A DNA stretch of 64,000 nt from Chitinimonas_A lacunae (GCF_042650885.1 NZ_JBHSBU010000001.1:1426001-1490000), one strand, 5' to 3'; shown: positions 1 through 9,219, numbered from the stretch's first letter. The notes: a model not told the origin generated them from the sequence alone. Numbers and translations are program-made.

Positions 1-182
1 ACCGCAGCCGCCGCTTCGAAGACGAAGCCAACCGCCAACCGCTCCCTGCCGAATGGGAAGGCATCGTGCGCATCTATTGGGAAAGCCCCGACAAGCGCTG
101 GAACCTCGATGCCCTGGCCGGCAACCTGGGCCGGCGCGACGAGCCGGCCTTGTTTGCGGCGACGTTGCAGTATCGCTTTTGA
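1..182 (+). CDS. C-terminal end of a probable outer-membrane beta-barrel protein (partial)
   Basis: The reading frame is open from the window edge to a TGA at 180-182. The last residues alternate hydrophobic and polar positions and finish in ATLQYRF, with aromatic or hydrophobic residues at -1, -3, -5 and -9. That pattern, with a terminal Phe, is the usual sorting signature of outer-membrane beta-barrel proteins (porins, TonB-dependent receptors, barrel lipoproteins). Only about 59 residues are visible, so the family cannot be named. The barrel assignment is an inference from the tail alone. Confidence 0.6.
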   Translation, partial: RSRRFEDEANRQPLPAEWEGIVRIYWESPDKRWNLDALAGNLGRRDEPALFAATLQYRF

Positions 183-210
183 AAGGTTCAGGAGAAGCGG
201 GAGAGACGAA

Positions 211-275
211 TAGAAAAATTCAGGAAATCTCCCTGCAAGCAATGACCCATATCTCTTTGATAAAGGAAATTTTTT
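211..275 (+). repeat. Dispersed AT-rich intergenic element, copy 1
   Basis: Contains the ordered words GAATAGAAAA, TTCAGGAAAT, CCTGCAAG and a trailing GATAAAGG/AATTTTTT tract. These match in order, with substitutions, the copies at 497, 13262, 18821, 24945 and 63683. This copy is more diverged in its second half than the copies at 24945 and 63683. Confidence 0.45.
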
Positions 276-496
276 AGGCGGACACTTGAGACCAAGATCA
301 CACATTGGACTGCATGCCGATTCGGAAAACGCCCCCAGCCCCACTGCCCGATAGAAAAGCGGCGTAAGACACGAGGTTTCCGTCCTTACCGTCGTTCCTG
401 CTGGACGCAAACGGTGGGTGACGGTCTGCGGCCCAAGCCACCCTGTGAGCTTGGTGGGATGGGAGACCCAGCAGGACAGGAAGCCTCAGCAGCACC

Positions 497-570
497 AGAA
501 TAGAAAATTTCAGGAAAAACGACTGCTATATCCATAGCCATATACATTAGAAAAAGAAAAAATACTTCAA
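497..570 (+). repeat. Dispersed AT-rich intergenic element, copy 2
   Basis: Shares GAATAGAAAA-TTTCAGGAAAA with copy 1. It continues with ACTGC, ATAGCCATATACATTAG and an A-rich tail of AAAAAGAAAAAATAC. It lies about 130 bp upstream of the RCC1-repeat gene, in the same orientation as that gene. Confidence 0.45.
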
Positions 571-698
571 AAAGGCCGCTTGTCGCTCGGCAAGCAGCAG
601 TCCGGAGGCGGAAAAGGATAGTCAGGCCGACGCACCCATAGCGGCGGCGACGCGAATGGCCAGTTTGGCCTGATCGCATCACGGACGAGGTATGCATC

Positions 699-3239
699 AT
701 GAAGCGATTCCCTGACCAACTCCTGCCGGCCCTGCTGGCGCTGGTACTGGCCTGGCCGAGCGGCCATGCCGCCACACCCGGCGTCGCGGCTGGTTGGGAC
801 CATAGTCTGGCGCTCGACGCCAATGGTACGGTCTACGCCTGGGGCAGCGATATTTCCGGTCAACTGGGCAGCAACCGCAATCTGGCCCAACTGCTGCCAC
901 AACGACTGAGCCTGCCCGTTCCCGCCATCGCAGTTGCCGGTGGTGACCATTTCAGCCTGGCACTCGGCCGTGACGGCACGGTCTGGGCCTGGGGCGACAA
1001 TGGCTACGGCCAGCTTGCCGACCGCCAACGGATTCCCCGCGCCGCGCCGGGCAAGGTGGCCGGGCTCAGCGCCATCAGCGGCATTGCTGCCGGCGACGAT
1101 CACGCCCTGGCCCTGAAAAGCGACGGCAGCGTCTGGAGCTGGGGTCGGCCGCAAGGCAGCGACACGGCCCTGGCCGGGCAGAGTGAAGTCAAACGGGTCG
1201 AAGGTCTGAGCGGTATCCGGCAAATCGCCGCCGGCGCCGACCATTCGCTGGCGCTCGACGCCTCGGGACAGGTCTGGACCTGGGGCGACAATGACTGTGG
1301 CCAGCTCGGTGATGACGGCGAGCGCCGCACCACGCCGCAACGGGTCTATGGCATCTACGGCGCCAGCGGCATCGCAGCAGGCGGCCGGCATTCGCTGGTG
1401 ATGTTCCCCGATGGCAGCGTATGGGGCTGGGGTTGCAACGACAAAGGCCAGGTCGGCGACGGCTCGGGCCAGTCGAAGTCCTATGCAACCCAGGTCTTCT
1501 TGAGCGGCATCCGCTCGATTGCCACCCGGGGCGACTGGAGCATCGCGGTCGCCGGCGACGATGTGGTGTGGGTATGGGGCAGCGGCATCGGGCTTTCACC
1601 GCGACCGTTCACTGCGCTGCGCGGCAAGCAGGCGGCCCTGGGCTGCTATCACGTGATGACGCTCAATGCCGACCGCAGCGTCACTTCGATCGGCGACAAC
1701 AGCGCCGGCCAGCTCGGCAATGGCAGCCAGGACTACAGTATTGAGCCGATCCGCGCCGTGGGCGTCAGCAACGCCAGCGCCATCACCGCCGGCTGCCGCC
1801 ATGCGATGGCCCTGCTGGGCGACGGCAGCGTGCAGGTCTGGGGACTCGACGACCACGGCCAGCTCGGGCTTGGCACCGTCACCACCAGCACCACCCCAAT
1901 CAAGGTAACCGGCTTGAGCAGCGTCACCCAGACCGCCGCTGCCAACGGCAAGAGCTATGCGCTGCGCAGCGACGGAACGGTGTGGATGTGGGGTTCCACC
2001 CCGTGCGAAGTCTCCACCTCCTATCCGATGCAAGTGCCTGGACTGTCGCAGATTACCGCCATTGCCCCCTTCACCGGCTACCCCGAGGGCATCGCCGCGC
2101 TGCGGCAGGACCATACCGTCTGGGTCTACCGTCGTCATCACGACGAACTGGTCGGCGGCTGTTTCCCGCAGCCACAGCAGATCACTGGCCTCAATGGCGC
2201 CGTCAGCATCGCGGCGACCAGCTCGCATGTGCTGGCGCTCGATTCGCTGGGACAGGTCGGTTACGGCACCTACAACCCCTTGAGCAATAACTGGGATGCC
2301 GGGGTTGTCCCGGGGTTCAACGGCGCCGTGTCCCTATCCAACAGCGATTTCACCTTCCTCGCCTTGCTTGAGCTGCTCGGGCTCGATGTCAGCTACACCT
2401 CCTACGCGGTCAAGTCCGATGGCAGCGTCTGGGCCCTGCGTCAGCCTTTCGGCCTGGGTTATGCGCCGACGCGGGTGCCGATGTCCGAGGCGGTACGGCA
2501 GGTGGCCGGTTCGCCCTACGGGGCCTGGGCGCTGACCCGTACTGGCCGGGTGTTCAGCCTCGACAATGGCGATCAGGTCGAAGGCTTGAGCGATATGTCG
2601 CAGATCGCAGCTGGCTTCCTCTATCTGGTGGGCAATCGCCGCGATGGGGTGGTGTGGGGCGTGGGTGCCGACGATTTCGGCCAGTTGGGCGACGGCAACT
2701 ACGCCGAGGCCAAGCTCGCTTCGGTCGTCTACAACGTCAACGCTGGGACCAACGGCAACGACTGGTTCCTCGATCTGCAACCGGGCACATCCAAGTTGCC
2801 GACCCAGGGTATTCCACCGTTTATCTCGATTGCCTCACGTTCGGGCAGCACCTCGGCTTTCAACCTCAATGCCGAAGTCCGCTTCTTCCGGCCCAATCCG
2901 CCCGGCAGCAGCGGGGCGTTCAGCGCGGCGACCGATCCGGTTCAGGTCTTCGTCGCCGCGTTCTCGACGCCCGATGCCCAGTTCGGCGGCGGTCAGGGCT
3001 TTGCCTCGCTCGATACGCTGTTTATCCGCGATACACGCGGTTGGGGCCGCTATCTCGGCGGGCCGCTGCAACCGTATATGAGCGGCGTGCCGCCGACCGG
3101 CAGCACCCTGGTGAGTCTGCTCAAGGGAGAACGGGTCGATCAGTTGCCCAGCGGCACGGCCATCTATCTGGGCTGGGGCACCTCGGCCGACGAGATGCTG
3201 GCCAACGGCCGCTACAAGGTCGTCTACACGGTGAAATAG
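699..3239 (+). CDS. Secreted RCC1-repeat (beta-propeller) protein
   Basis: 846 residues. A signal peptide is visible at residues 1-24, ending at GHA-A. From about residue 27 to 690 the protein is built from RCC1-type repeats of 45-55 residues, with the recurring pattern G-x-x-H-S-L-A-L ... DG-x-V-W-x-W-G ... GQLG; about ten units can be counted. RCC1 repeats fold into propellers used for protein binding. The last 150 residues leave the repeat pattern and look like a separate beta-rich domain. The start is supported by GAGG 8-11 bases upstream. The stop codon is followed immediately by the ATG of the cyclase gene, so the two are probably co-transcribed and translationally coupled. The binding partner is unknown. 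A role as an extracytoplasmic sensor or adhesin is inference. Confidence 0.85.
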   Translation: MKRFPDQLLPALLALVLAWPSGHAATPGVAAGWDHSLALDANGTVYAWGSDISGQLGSNRNLAQLLPQRLSLPVPAIAVAGGDHFSLALGRDGTVWAWGDNGYGQLADRQRIPRAAPGKVAGLSAISGIAAGDDHALALKSDGSVWSWGRPQGSDTALAGQSEVKRVEGLSGIRQIAAGADHSLALDASGQVWTWGDNDCGQLGDDGERRTTPQRVYGIYGASGIAAGGRHSLVMFPDGSVWGWGCNDKGQVGDGSGQSKSYATQVFLSGIRSIATRGDWSIAVAGDDVVWVWGSGIGLSPRPFTALRGKQAALGCYHVMTLNADRSVTSIGDNSAGQLGNGSQDYSIEPIRAVGVSNASAITAGCRHAMALLGDGSVQVWGLDDHGQLGLGTVTTSTTPIKVTGLSSVTQTAAANGKSYALRSDGTVWMWGSTPCEVSTSYPMQVPGLSQITAIAPFTGYPEGIAALRQDHTVWVYRRHHDELVGGCFPQPQQITGLNGAVSIAATSSHVLALDSLGQVGYGTYNPLSNNWDAGVVPGFNGAVSLSNSDFTFLALLELLGLDVSYTSYAVKSDGSVWALRQPFGLGYAPTRVPMSEAVRQVAGSPYGAWALTRTGRVFSLDNGDQVEGLSDMSQIAAGFLYLVGNRRDGVVWGVGADDFGQLGDGNYAEAKLASVVYNVNAGTNGNDWFLDLQPGTSKLPTQGIPPFISIASRSGSTSAFNLNAEVRFFRPNPPGSSGAFSAATDPVQVFVAAFSTPDAQFGGGQGFASLDTLFIRDTRGWGRYLGGPLQPYMSGVPPTGSTLVSLLKGERVDQLPSGTAIYLGWGTSADEMLANGRYKVVYTVK

Positions 3240-5228
3240 ATGACCCGCGCCCACAGCCGGCGCCGCTGGCGTTCCGTGATCGTGATGGCGTTGACGCTGT
3301 CGCTGGCGTTCGGCCTGGTGGGCGGGCATCGCTTCTGGTACTGGATCGAATACCGCTGGTTCGATTTCCTGACCGTCCAGACCGCGCCCCATGCCGCCAC
3401 CTTGCCCATCGTCGTGATCGGCATCGACGACGCCTCGCTCGCCGCCTTGCAGCAGCGCTGGCCGTGGCCCCGTGAAATCCACGCCCGACTGATCGATAAA
3501 TTGGCCGCGGCGGGCGTGTCGGTGGTGGCGTTTGACGTGATCTTCGATCAGCCGACCGACCCGGCCAACGATGCTGCGCTGGCAGAGTCGATCCGCCAGG
3601 CCGGCAATGTGGTGCTGGCCGCCAACCCCTATCGGCAGGAGACGGCCTTCGGCCTGCTGTCAGGTATCGCCGAGCCTTTGCCAATCCTGCGCCAGGCGGG
3701 TGCGCGGGTCGGGCTGGTGGCCGTCGAGATGGAACTCGACCGCGGCGTGCGGCGCCTGCCAAACCGCGATGATGCCTTCTGGCGCCGTATCGTCGAGGGA
3801 CTGCGTCGGGCCAATCCATCGATGGCGCCCCCACCGCCTTTGCCTGAACGGCCCTTGCTGCGCTATCTCGGGCCGGATCACAGCTTTCCCTACCTTCCCT
3901 ACCATCAGGTGCTCGATACCGATATCGAACCGCTGCGTGAGGCGCTGGCCGGCAGTCTGGTGCTGATCGGCCGCGACACCCGCGCCACCGGCGAGCTGGG
4001 CGCGGCGCAGACCGATATGTTCTACACCCCGTTCACGGCCTATACGGGGCGCGATACGCCTGGGGTGGAAATCCACGCCACCGCCGTCGACAACGCGCTG
4101 CGCGGCGTGGCCATCGGCGAAGTGCCCTGGCAGGCACGGCTGGCCTTATTGCTTGTGGCGATGGGGTTGGGAACGCTGCTGCTGTCGCGTTTTCATGGCT
4201 GGTGGTCGTTGGGGGCGACGCTGGGCTTGGCGGGCGGAGCGCTGGGCTTGTCCTATGCGCTGTTTATCTGGCTCGGACTATGGCTGCCACCGCTGGGCGC
4301 CGTGACGGCGCTTGCCTTGTTCTATGTGGCGCGGGCGGTCGATGCCTTTGTGGTGGAACAGCGGCAGAAACAGCGGATCAAGCGGATCTTCTCGCTCTAT
4401 GTCCCGGCAGCCGTGGCCGAACGACTGGCCCAGCAGGAAGAGGAAAGCCTGGCGCTGGGCGGCGAGCAGCGTGAGTTGACGTTGATGTTCACCGATCTGG
4501 CGGACTTCACGTCAGCAGCGGAGTTGCTGACGCCGCAGCAGACGGCGCGGCTGCTCAATGTCTATTTCGGTGGGATGACCGAAGCGATTTTCGAGCATCA
4601 AGGCACGGTGGATAAATTCATCGGCGACGCTGTGATGGCCTTCTGGGGCGCCCCACTGCCGGACACCCATCACGCCGACCACGCCGTCGCCGCCGCCCGC
4701 GCGATGCTGGAGGCCGAAGCGGTCATCAATGCACGGTTGAGCGATGAGGGACTTCCGCCCGTCTCCACCCGGATCGGCATTCATACCGGCGAGGCCGTGG
4801 TCGGCAATATGGGCGCCCCCAAGCGCTTCAACTACACGGCGCTGGGCGATACGGTCAATCTGGCGGCACGGCTTGAAGGACTGAATAAACGCTATGGCTC
4901 GCGTTTGCTGGTCAGCGGCGCGACCGTGGCGAGGTTGCGCGACAAGTCCGGGCTGCGGCTGGTGGAACGGGTACGGGTGAAGGGCAAGCAGGAAACCGTC
5001 GAGGTCTACACTCCCTGCCCCGACCCCTGGCTGGTAGAACAAAGCGCCTTCGCGCTCGATTACTACTGCTGGCAGGATTGGGATAAGGCGGAACAGATAT
5101 GGAACGAGATCGTGCTGCGCTATCCCGACGATTTGGTGGGATTGCGTTATCTCGCGCGGATTAGTGAGTTGAGGTTTAATCCGCCGGCGGAGGGGTGGGA
5201 TGGGGCGGAGAGTATGAGTGAGAAATGA
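3240..5228 (+). CDS. CHASE2-domain membrane adenylate/guanylate cyclase
   Basis: 662 residues. Order: an N-terminal membrane segment near residues 17-35, a CHASE2 extracytoplasmic sensor (about 45-310, with the typical GIDDASL and FDVIFD strands), three closely spaced membrane helices (about 305-372), then a class III nucleotide cyclase domain (about 405-590). Both metal-binding aspartates are present: D419 in FTDLADF and D463 in FIGDAVMAFWG. The NYTALGDTVNLAARLE segment carries the purine-recognition Asp and the Asn/Arg transition-state residues, so the enzyme should be active, probably making cAMP. The start codon abuts the TAG of the RCC1-repeat gene. The CHASE2 domain faces the periplasm, where the RCC1 protein is exported, so one may sense through the other; that link is inference. 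Confidence 0.9.
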   Translation: MTRAHSRRRWRSVIVMALTLSLAFGLVGGHRFWYWIEYRWFDFLTVQTAPHAATLPIVVIGIDDASLAALQQRWPWPREIHARLIDKLAAAGVSVVAFDVIFDQPTDPANDAALAESIRQAGNVVLAANPYRQETAFGLLSGIAEPLPILRQAGARVGLVAVEMELDRGVRRLPNRDDAFWRRIVEGLRRANPSMAPPPPLPERPLLRYLGPDHSFPYLPYHQVLDTDIEPLREALAGSLVLIGRDTRATGELGAAQTDMFYTPFTAYTGRDTPGVEIHATAVDNALRGVAIGEVPWQARLALLLVAMGLGTLLLSRFHGWWSLGATLGLAGGALGLSYALFIWLGLWLPPLGAVTALALFYVARAVDAFVVEQRQKQRIKRIFSLYVPAAVAERLAQQEEESLALGGEQRELTLMFTDLADFTSAAELLTPQQTARLLNVYFGGMTEAIFEHQGTVDKFIGDAVMAFWGAPLPDTHHADHAVAAARAMLEAEAVINARLSDEGLPPVSTRIGIHTGEAVVGNMGAPKRFNYTALGDTVNLAARLEGLNKRYGSRLLVSGATVARLRDKSGLRLVERVRVKGKQETVEVYTPCPDPWLVEQSAFALDYYCWQDWDKAEQIWNEIVLRYPDDLVGLRYLARISELRFNPPAEGWDGAESMSEK

Positions 5229-5280
5229 TCAATTCAAACTATAATTGGGGCGACCACTCAAAAATACAACCACCTTGAAA

Positions 5281-6795
5281 TCATCTACTTTTCCTATTTA
5301 AAACAGAGAATAATTTCATGACATCATCTTTCTTATCACAAAACAACCATTCAGCCAATATCTCATAAAAAATGCTCTGAACCCTTTCATTTCCCACATT
5401 ATAATCCGCCCCTATTCTTTGGAATATATCCCTCAAAGTCGACTTACAAGTATCTCTTTTTCCCTTTTCACTCATGGTGGACATATCTTTAAAATCTAAT
5501 CGACTCACCAATTCTTTATGCCCTCCAAAAAAGTCCTTAAGAGACCTGTTGGCTCCAGCTATATCACGACTCAAATAATCCACCAATCCAACCTCAGGAG
5601 TACAAGGCAAATATTTTATCCGCTCATTGTAATCCGCAAATTCACCAAGCCTCTCATAATTTTTACTTTCCTCCCATCCTCTAACACTTTCATTTTTGAC
5701 ATCTTCATCTAGCACAGCCATCAGGACAGTACTACAAGGAAATACCCCTTGACTTCCCGACAGCATCCTAGCTGTATTCATAAATGGACCGACAGGAATA
5801 ACCTTCACAACAGGAGTTAGAGCAGCTTTTTCCTCAAAGACAACATTTGCCCATAAACGTAGCAAAGCCTCACATAACCAGCGAGCAGCTTCATCTTCAA
5901 CATAGATTACTCCATCAGGAGTTGGCTCTTCATCAAAGGTAATATTTCCCAGAACGTATGTTGGATAGCAATTTTTTACCATTTCAACAATCCCCTCATT
6001 ACTATCCAAAAATATAATTTGTTGACGTTTTACATTTTTCAAAAGACTAACCGAATGAGTAGAAAATATTACAGTAAGTTCTTTTTTCTCAGCAATTTCA
6101 ACCAAATACCGCAGAAGCTCAATTTGGGCTCTAGGATGAAGAGCCAATTCAAGCTCATCAATAAGCACCAAGGATTTGCCAACACATTTCTGAAGATGCT
6201 TTACAAGCTTTAAGACACATAACTCACCCAGACTAAAATTCTTCTCCGAAAAATATTTAATCCCCCCCTCGCCCTTACACTCCAGAACAAATACAGAATT
6301 CCCCGCCCCAGTAGTTAGGTTTACAGTTTTCAGTCCAGAAAATTTTTCGGTGCCCAATATCGTATTAGCCGTAAGCACGATCTCAGGATCTGCATCTTTA
6401 GTCCTCCTAACCAGAAAATCCTCGGTGCGAGGCGTAATGCGGTCCGCTGTTGCACCTATATAAAAAACTTCTGGGTATCCAAAATTATCGAGAAGCTTCC
6501 TCTTGGAGCGAGGTCTAGGCACCCATCGTTTCCCACCATAGGTGTATACAACCTCCATATCATTTACCCTGTAAATAACTTCCGCCCCTGTAAAATCATC
6601 AAGTCCTGACGAATGATAAGAACGTATAAAATGCTTAGCAAAGGCATGTGAATTTTTTATCCGCATAAGACACGCAAGCACTGTGCTCTTACCAGACCCA
6701 TTCCTTCCAGACAACAAATAAACGCCTTTACCAGGAACTTCAAATTCCAGTCTTTTTATATGCTTTAGATTGCGAATGATTATTGAGTTAGCCAT
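5281..6795 (-). CDS. OLD-like protein: ABC-type ATPase fused to a TOPRIM domain
   Basis: 504 residues. The N-terminal half is an ABC/AAA ATPase: Walker A GRNGSGKST (30-38), a signature-like SLGELCVLKLVKHL segment, Walker B LVLIDELELALHP near 212, and the switch His in VIFSTHS. The C-terminal half carries TOPRIM-like features: IYVEDEAA near 298 (catalytic Glu position) and AVLDEDV near 362 (DxD). This order is that of OLD-family nucleases, which act in phage defence or DNA repair. The gene is markedly AT-rich, while both neighbours are GC-rich, which points to horizontal acquisition. A GGGG ribosome-binding site precedes the ATG. No helicase partner (as in Gabija) and no separate DUF4435 gene (as in PARIS) is adjacent, so it would act alone. 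A fused PARIS-like or unrelated ATPase-TOPRIM family remains possible. Confidence 0.75.
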   Translation of the reverse strand: MANSIIIRNLKHIKRLEFEVPGKGVYLLSGRNGSGKSTVLACLMRIKNSHAFAKHFIRSYHSSGLDDFTGAEVIYRVNDMEVVYTYGGKRWVPRPRSKRKLLDNFGYPEVFYIGATADRITPRTEDFLVRRTKDADPEIVLTANTILGTEKFSGLKTVNLTTGAGNSVFVLECKGEGGIKYFSEKNFSLGELCVLKLVKHLQKCVGKSLVLIDELELALHPRAQIELLRYLVEIAEKKELTVIFSTHSVSLLKNVKRQQIIFLDSNEGIVEMVKNCYPTYVLGNITFDEEPTPDGVIYVEDEAARWLCEALLRLWANVVFEEKAALTPVVKVIPVGPFMNTARMLSGSQGVFPCSTVLMAVLDEDVKNESVRGWEESKNYERLGEFADYNERIKYLPCTPEVGLVDYLSRDIAGANRSLKDFFGGHKELVSRLDFKDMSTMSEKGKRDTCKSTLRDIFQRIGADYNVGNERVQSIFYEILAEWLFCDKKDDVMKLFSVLNRKSR

Positions 6796-6865
6796 ATAGA
6801 CCCCAAAACAAACTCCGGCGCCCTATTCCCCCGCCCAAGCAAACAGGACGCCAAGAAACCAACAA

Positions 6866-8806
6866 TCAAATATTGACACTCGGCGGAATCAAACTCGGCA
6901 ACAAAAACTCATAAACCTGCTTCCGAGTCTTATTTCTCGCCTGAATCGTCTCTTCCACCCCCTGCAAATTCATCCGGAACATATCGAGCGGCCCGCCTGG
7001 TTTGGTGATTCTTGGGTCTTCGAACCACGGCAGATACGGGAAGGTATTGGTTCGATATTCCCCAAGCTGGCGGTAATGCACCGACCCCAGCAGATAAAGC
7101 ACATTCAACTGTTCCTGCGCCTCATCAACAGGCGGCAGCAGCTTCAGCCAGGCGGACTGGCTCTGGCCGCTCTCCTTATTGGGCGCACTGCTCCAGCCTG
7201 CGCCGGAGATGGCCGGGGCGTAGGTCATGTCCGGTTTTTGCGGGAAATTGACGGCTGCATGCTGGGCGCTGGCCGTGTAGATCACCATGGTCAGCACATC
7301 GCTCAACTGCGCCTTGGTGTTGATGGGCGTGAAACCCTTGATCTTGCCGTTGCCGATCAGATCGGCCGTCCAGGCTGCCAGCTCGGTGTCGTTCAGGATG
7401 TCGGTATTGCTCTGGTAATAGACATCGACATAGCTCTCGGTCCATTTGGCGATTGCCTGCCATACCAGCAGGCCGTCGTCGCGGTAGGGGTAGTCCGGCA
7501 GATAGTTGGGGTTGTCGACCCCCCGGGCCTGCAAGTCCTGCGGCAGGCGCTTGGCGTAGAAGTCGAACGCCAGCCGGTCGTTGCCAGCAGCCTGCTGGGT
7601 GGCCGTGATGGTGGCGCCGAAGATATGGTCGATCGGGCCTCCCGGGGCAATCAGGCTGTCGGCGGCGCTCTTGTTGATGAACAGCGAACCCTCGAAGTGC
7701 GGCAGCAGTAGAACGTTGATCGGGTGGGTCTGGGCCAGATTGCGATGGGTGGCGACGCAGAACGCTTCCATCACCAGGTGGGTGCGCGCCAGATGGACAA
7801 ACAGCTCGTGGTAATTGCCCTCGGCCACTTGCACCACGGTCTTGGCCATCTGCCAGCCCCAGTAGTCGGGCTGAGATGGGTCCGAGACACGCAGGAATAT
7901 GGGATTGATCGCCGGGTTCTGGCCGTTCTGGATCGCCACCGGCACCAGCTCACTGCCGCCACGCGGCACGGCGAACAAGGCAATGGGCGCATAGACCGCC
8001 TTGGGTTGGCCATTGGTCTGGCCCGGGTTGGCGACCAGGCTGTCGAGTTCGGCGTAATCGAGCAGATAGAGGCGGTGGTCCTGAAGCGCGGCGGCGAGGC
8101 TGTCGCCCTTGCCCATCACCTGCTGGTATTGCGCATCGCTCAGCGGAAATTTGGCGGGCAGGCTCTGCACCCCGCTCAACAGCATCGGATTGGGACCGGC
8201 CACCCGCAGATGGGCGAATTCCTCATCGGTCATGAAATCGTAGGAGATGGACGGCCGGGGCAGCGTCTTGAACAGGGCCTGATAAGGCTCAAGCGGATCG
8301 CTGCCGCTGCTGGCGAGCTGGGCCGGCTTGGCCATCAATGCCTGCGCCAGGTCGAGCATCTGATCGAGCACTTCTTGCAGGGCCTGCTGGTGTTGCGTCA
8401 CCAGATGGAAGGCCGCAGAACCCAGCCCCGACAGCAGCCGCGTGCCTTCGTCGGCCATGGTGGTCTTCAGATCGGCATGGAGCGGCTGCACGATGGCGCG
8501 CAGGTTTTCCAGCTTTTGCCCCAATGCGCCCAGTTCCGCACTGGCCGGCGAAGCGGCGAGCTTGGCAGCCAGCAGATTCTCCAGAATCGCCAGACCGGTT
8601 TCACCGACCTCAGCCAGCCATACCAGCGTCGGGGTATCGGCGTAAGGCACCTCGGTCGCCATTGGCACACCGACCACATTGGGCATGTCGTCGGTCCAGC
8701 AATAGGTCAGACGGGCGCTGTCGAGCTGTTGCTCGCGCTGTTCGCGCTCTTTCGGGGTGTCTTGCTGCGGCAGCGTCGGATGACGCCTGGGGAATAAATC
8801 GAACAT
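6866..8806 (-). CDS. Bacterial lipoxygenase
   Basis: 646 residues from the ATG that follows GAGGAGGAAACC, a strong ribosome-binding site; a longer frame exists upstream but lacks one. The non-haem iron ligands of lipoxygenases are all visible: H338 and H343 (HLARTH, the H-x4-H motif), H516 and N520 (QHAAVN), and the C-terminal carboxylate of Ile646 (PSVNI). The enzyme should dioxygenate polyunsaturated fatty acids to hydroperoxides. Length matches Pseudomonas LoxA-type enzymes, but the N terminus (MFDLFPRRHPTL) is not a recognisable signal peptide, so cytoplasmic location or unusual export is possible. The gene stands alone: 70 bp separate it from the OLD-like gene, and the divergent fabI operon lies beyond its 5' end. 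The family assignment is firm; the biological substrate is unknown. Confidence 0.93.
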   Translation of the reverse strand: MFDLFPRRHPTLPQQDTPKEREQREQQLDSARLTYCWTDDMPNVVGVPMATEVPYADTPTLVWLAEVGETGLAILENLLAAKLAASPASAELGALGQKLENLRAIVQPLHADLKTTMADEGTRLLSGLGSAAFHLVTQHQQALQEVLDQMLDLAQALMAKPAQLASSGSDPLEPYQALFKTLPRPSISYDFMTDEEFAHLRVAGPNPMLLSGVQSLPAKFPLSDAQYQQVMGKGDSLAAALQDHRLYLLDYAELDSLVANPGQTNGQPKAVYAPIALFAVPRGGSELVPVAIQNGQNPAINPIFLRVSDPSQPDYWGWQMAKTVVQVAEGNYHELFVHLARTHLVMEAFCVATHRNLAQTHPINVLLLPHFEGSLFINKSAADSLIAPGGPIDHIFGATITATQQAAGNDRLAFDFYAKRLPQDLQARGVDNPNYLPDYPYRDDGLLVWQAIAKWTESYVDVYYQSNTDILNDTELAAWTADLIGNGKIKGFTPINTKAQLSDVLTMVIYTASAQHAAVNFPQKPDMTYAPAISGAGWSSAPNKESGQSQSAWLKLLPPVDEAQEQLNVLYLLGSVHYRQLGEYRTNTFPYLPWFEDPRITKPGGPLDMFRMNLQGVEETIQARNKTRKQVYEFLLPSLIPPSVNI

Positions 8807-9034
8807 GATCGGGTTTCCTCCTCGGGTAGGCGACGTCGCGCCGCCGCCGGCAGCGGCACGCGCCTTGCTGCGACCCGACGCAGACAGCACCTGGCGGCCC
8901 ATCGGCAACGGATCGGGGTCGTACAGAGGGGAAACCCATTCATCGGAACGTCAAAAGAACAAAACCCCGGCGCTACCGGAAGGTTGTCCACAGATGGCGG
9001 ATGCTCCGACTACCCCTCCCCGGCATTAAGCGCT

Positions 9035-9130
9035 CCACGCGGCTTGCACTGCTTACCGCGTGGGTTTATAGGAATTTATGTTCCTGTCTATAGATGCGTG
9101 GTTACCGCATTGCAAGGCTGATACGGTAAC
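9035..9130 (+). promoter_or_regulatory. Three successive inverted repeats upstream of the fabI-like operon
   Basis: The lox/fabI gap (8807-9219) has no gene. It holds three perfect inverted repeats in 96 bp: CCACGCGG/CCGCGTGG (9035-9042, 9056-9063), AGGAA/TTCCT (9070-9074, 9081-9085) and GTTACCG/CGGTAAC (9101-9107, 9124-9130). The word TTACCGC also occurs as a direct repeat at 9053 and 9102. They may be operators or hairpins of a leader RNA. Which regulator, if any, binds cannot be told. Confidence 0.4.
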
Positions 9131-9219
9131 AAGCAGCACGATCTTTATTGCGCTGCCGCAAGGCGCCGCGCCAGTTGGCCCGTTACGCTCGCACCATTAT
9201 CCAAAGGAGCTTCGCATCC

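Larger units (their letters stand above)
183..698. other. Gene-free interval between the outer-membrane protein gene and the RCC1-repeat gene
   Basis: No convincing gene is seen on either strand; the frames here are antisense shadows of the next gene. The interval contains two copies of an AT-rich dispersed element (211-275 and 497-570). Both begin with the same GAATAGAAAA and TTCAGGAAA words. A promoter for the downstream gene presumably lies in 570-690, but no clear -35/-10 pair is recognisable. Confidence 0.5.

Noticed and set aside
5281..6795. Complete Gabija or two-gene PARIS defence system
   Set aside because: Only the ATPase-TOPRIM gene is present; flanking genes are a cyclase and a lipoxygenase, with no UvrD-like helicase or separate DUF4435 gene.
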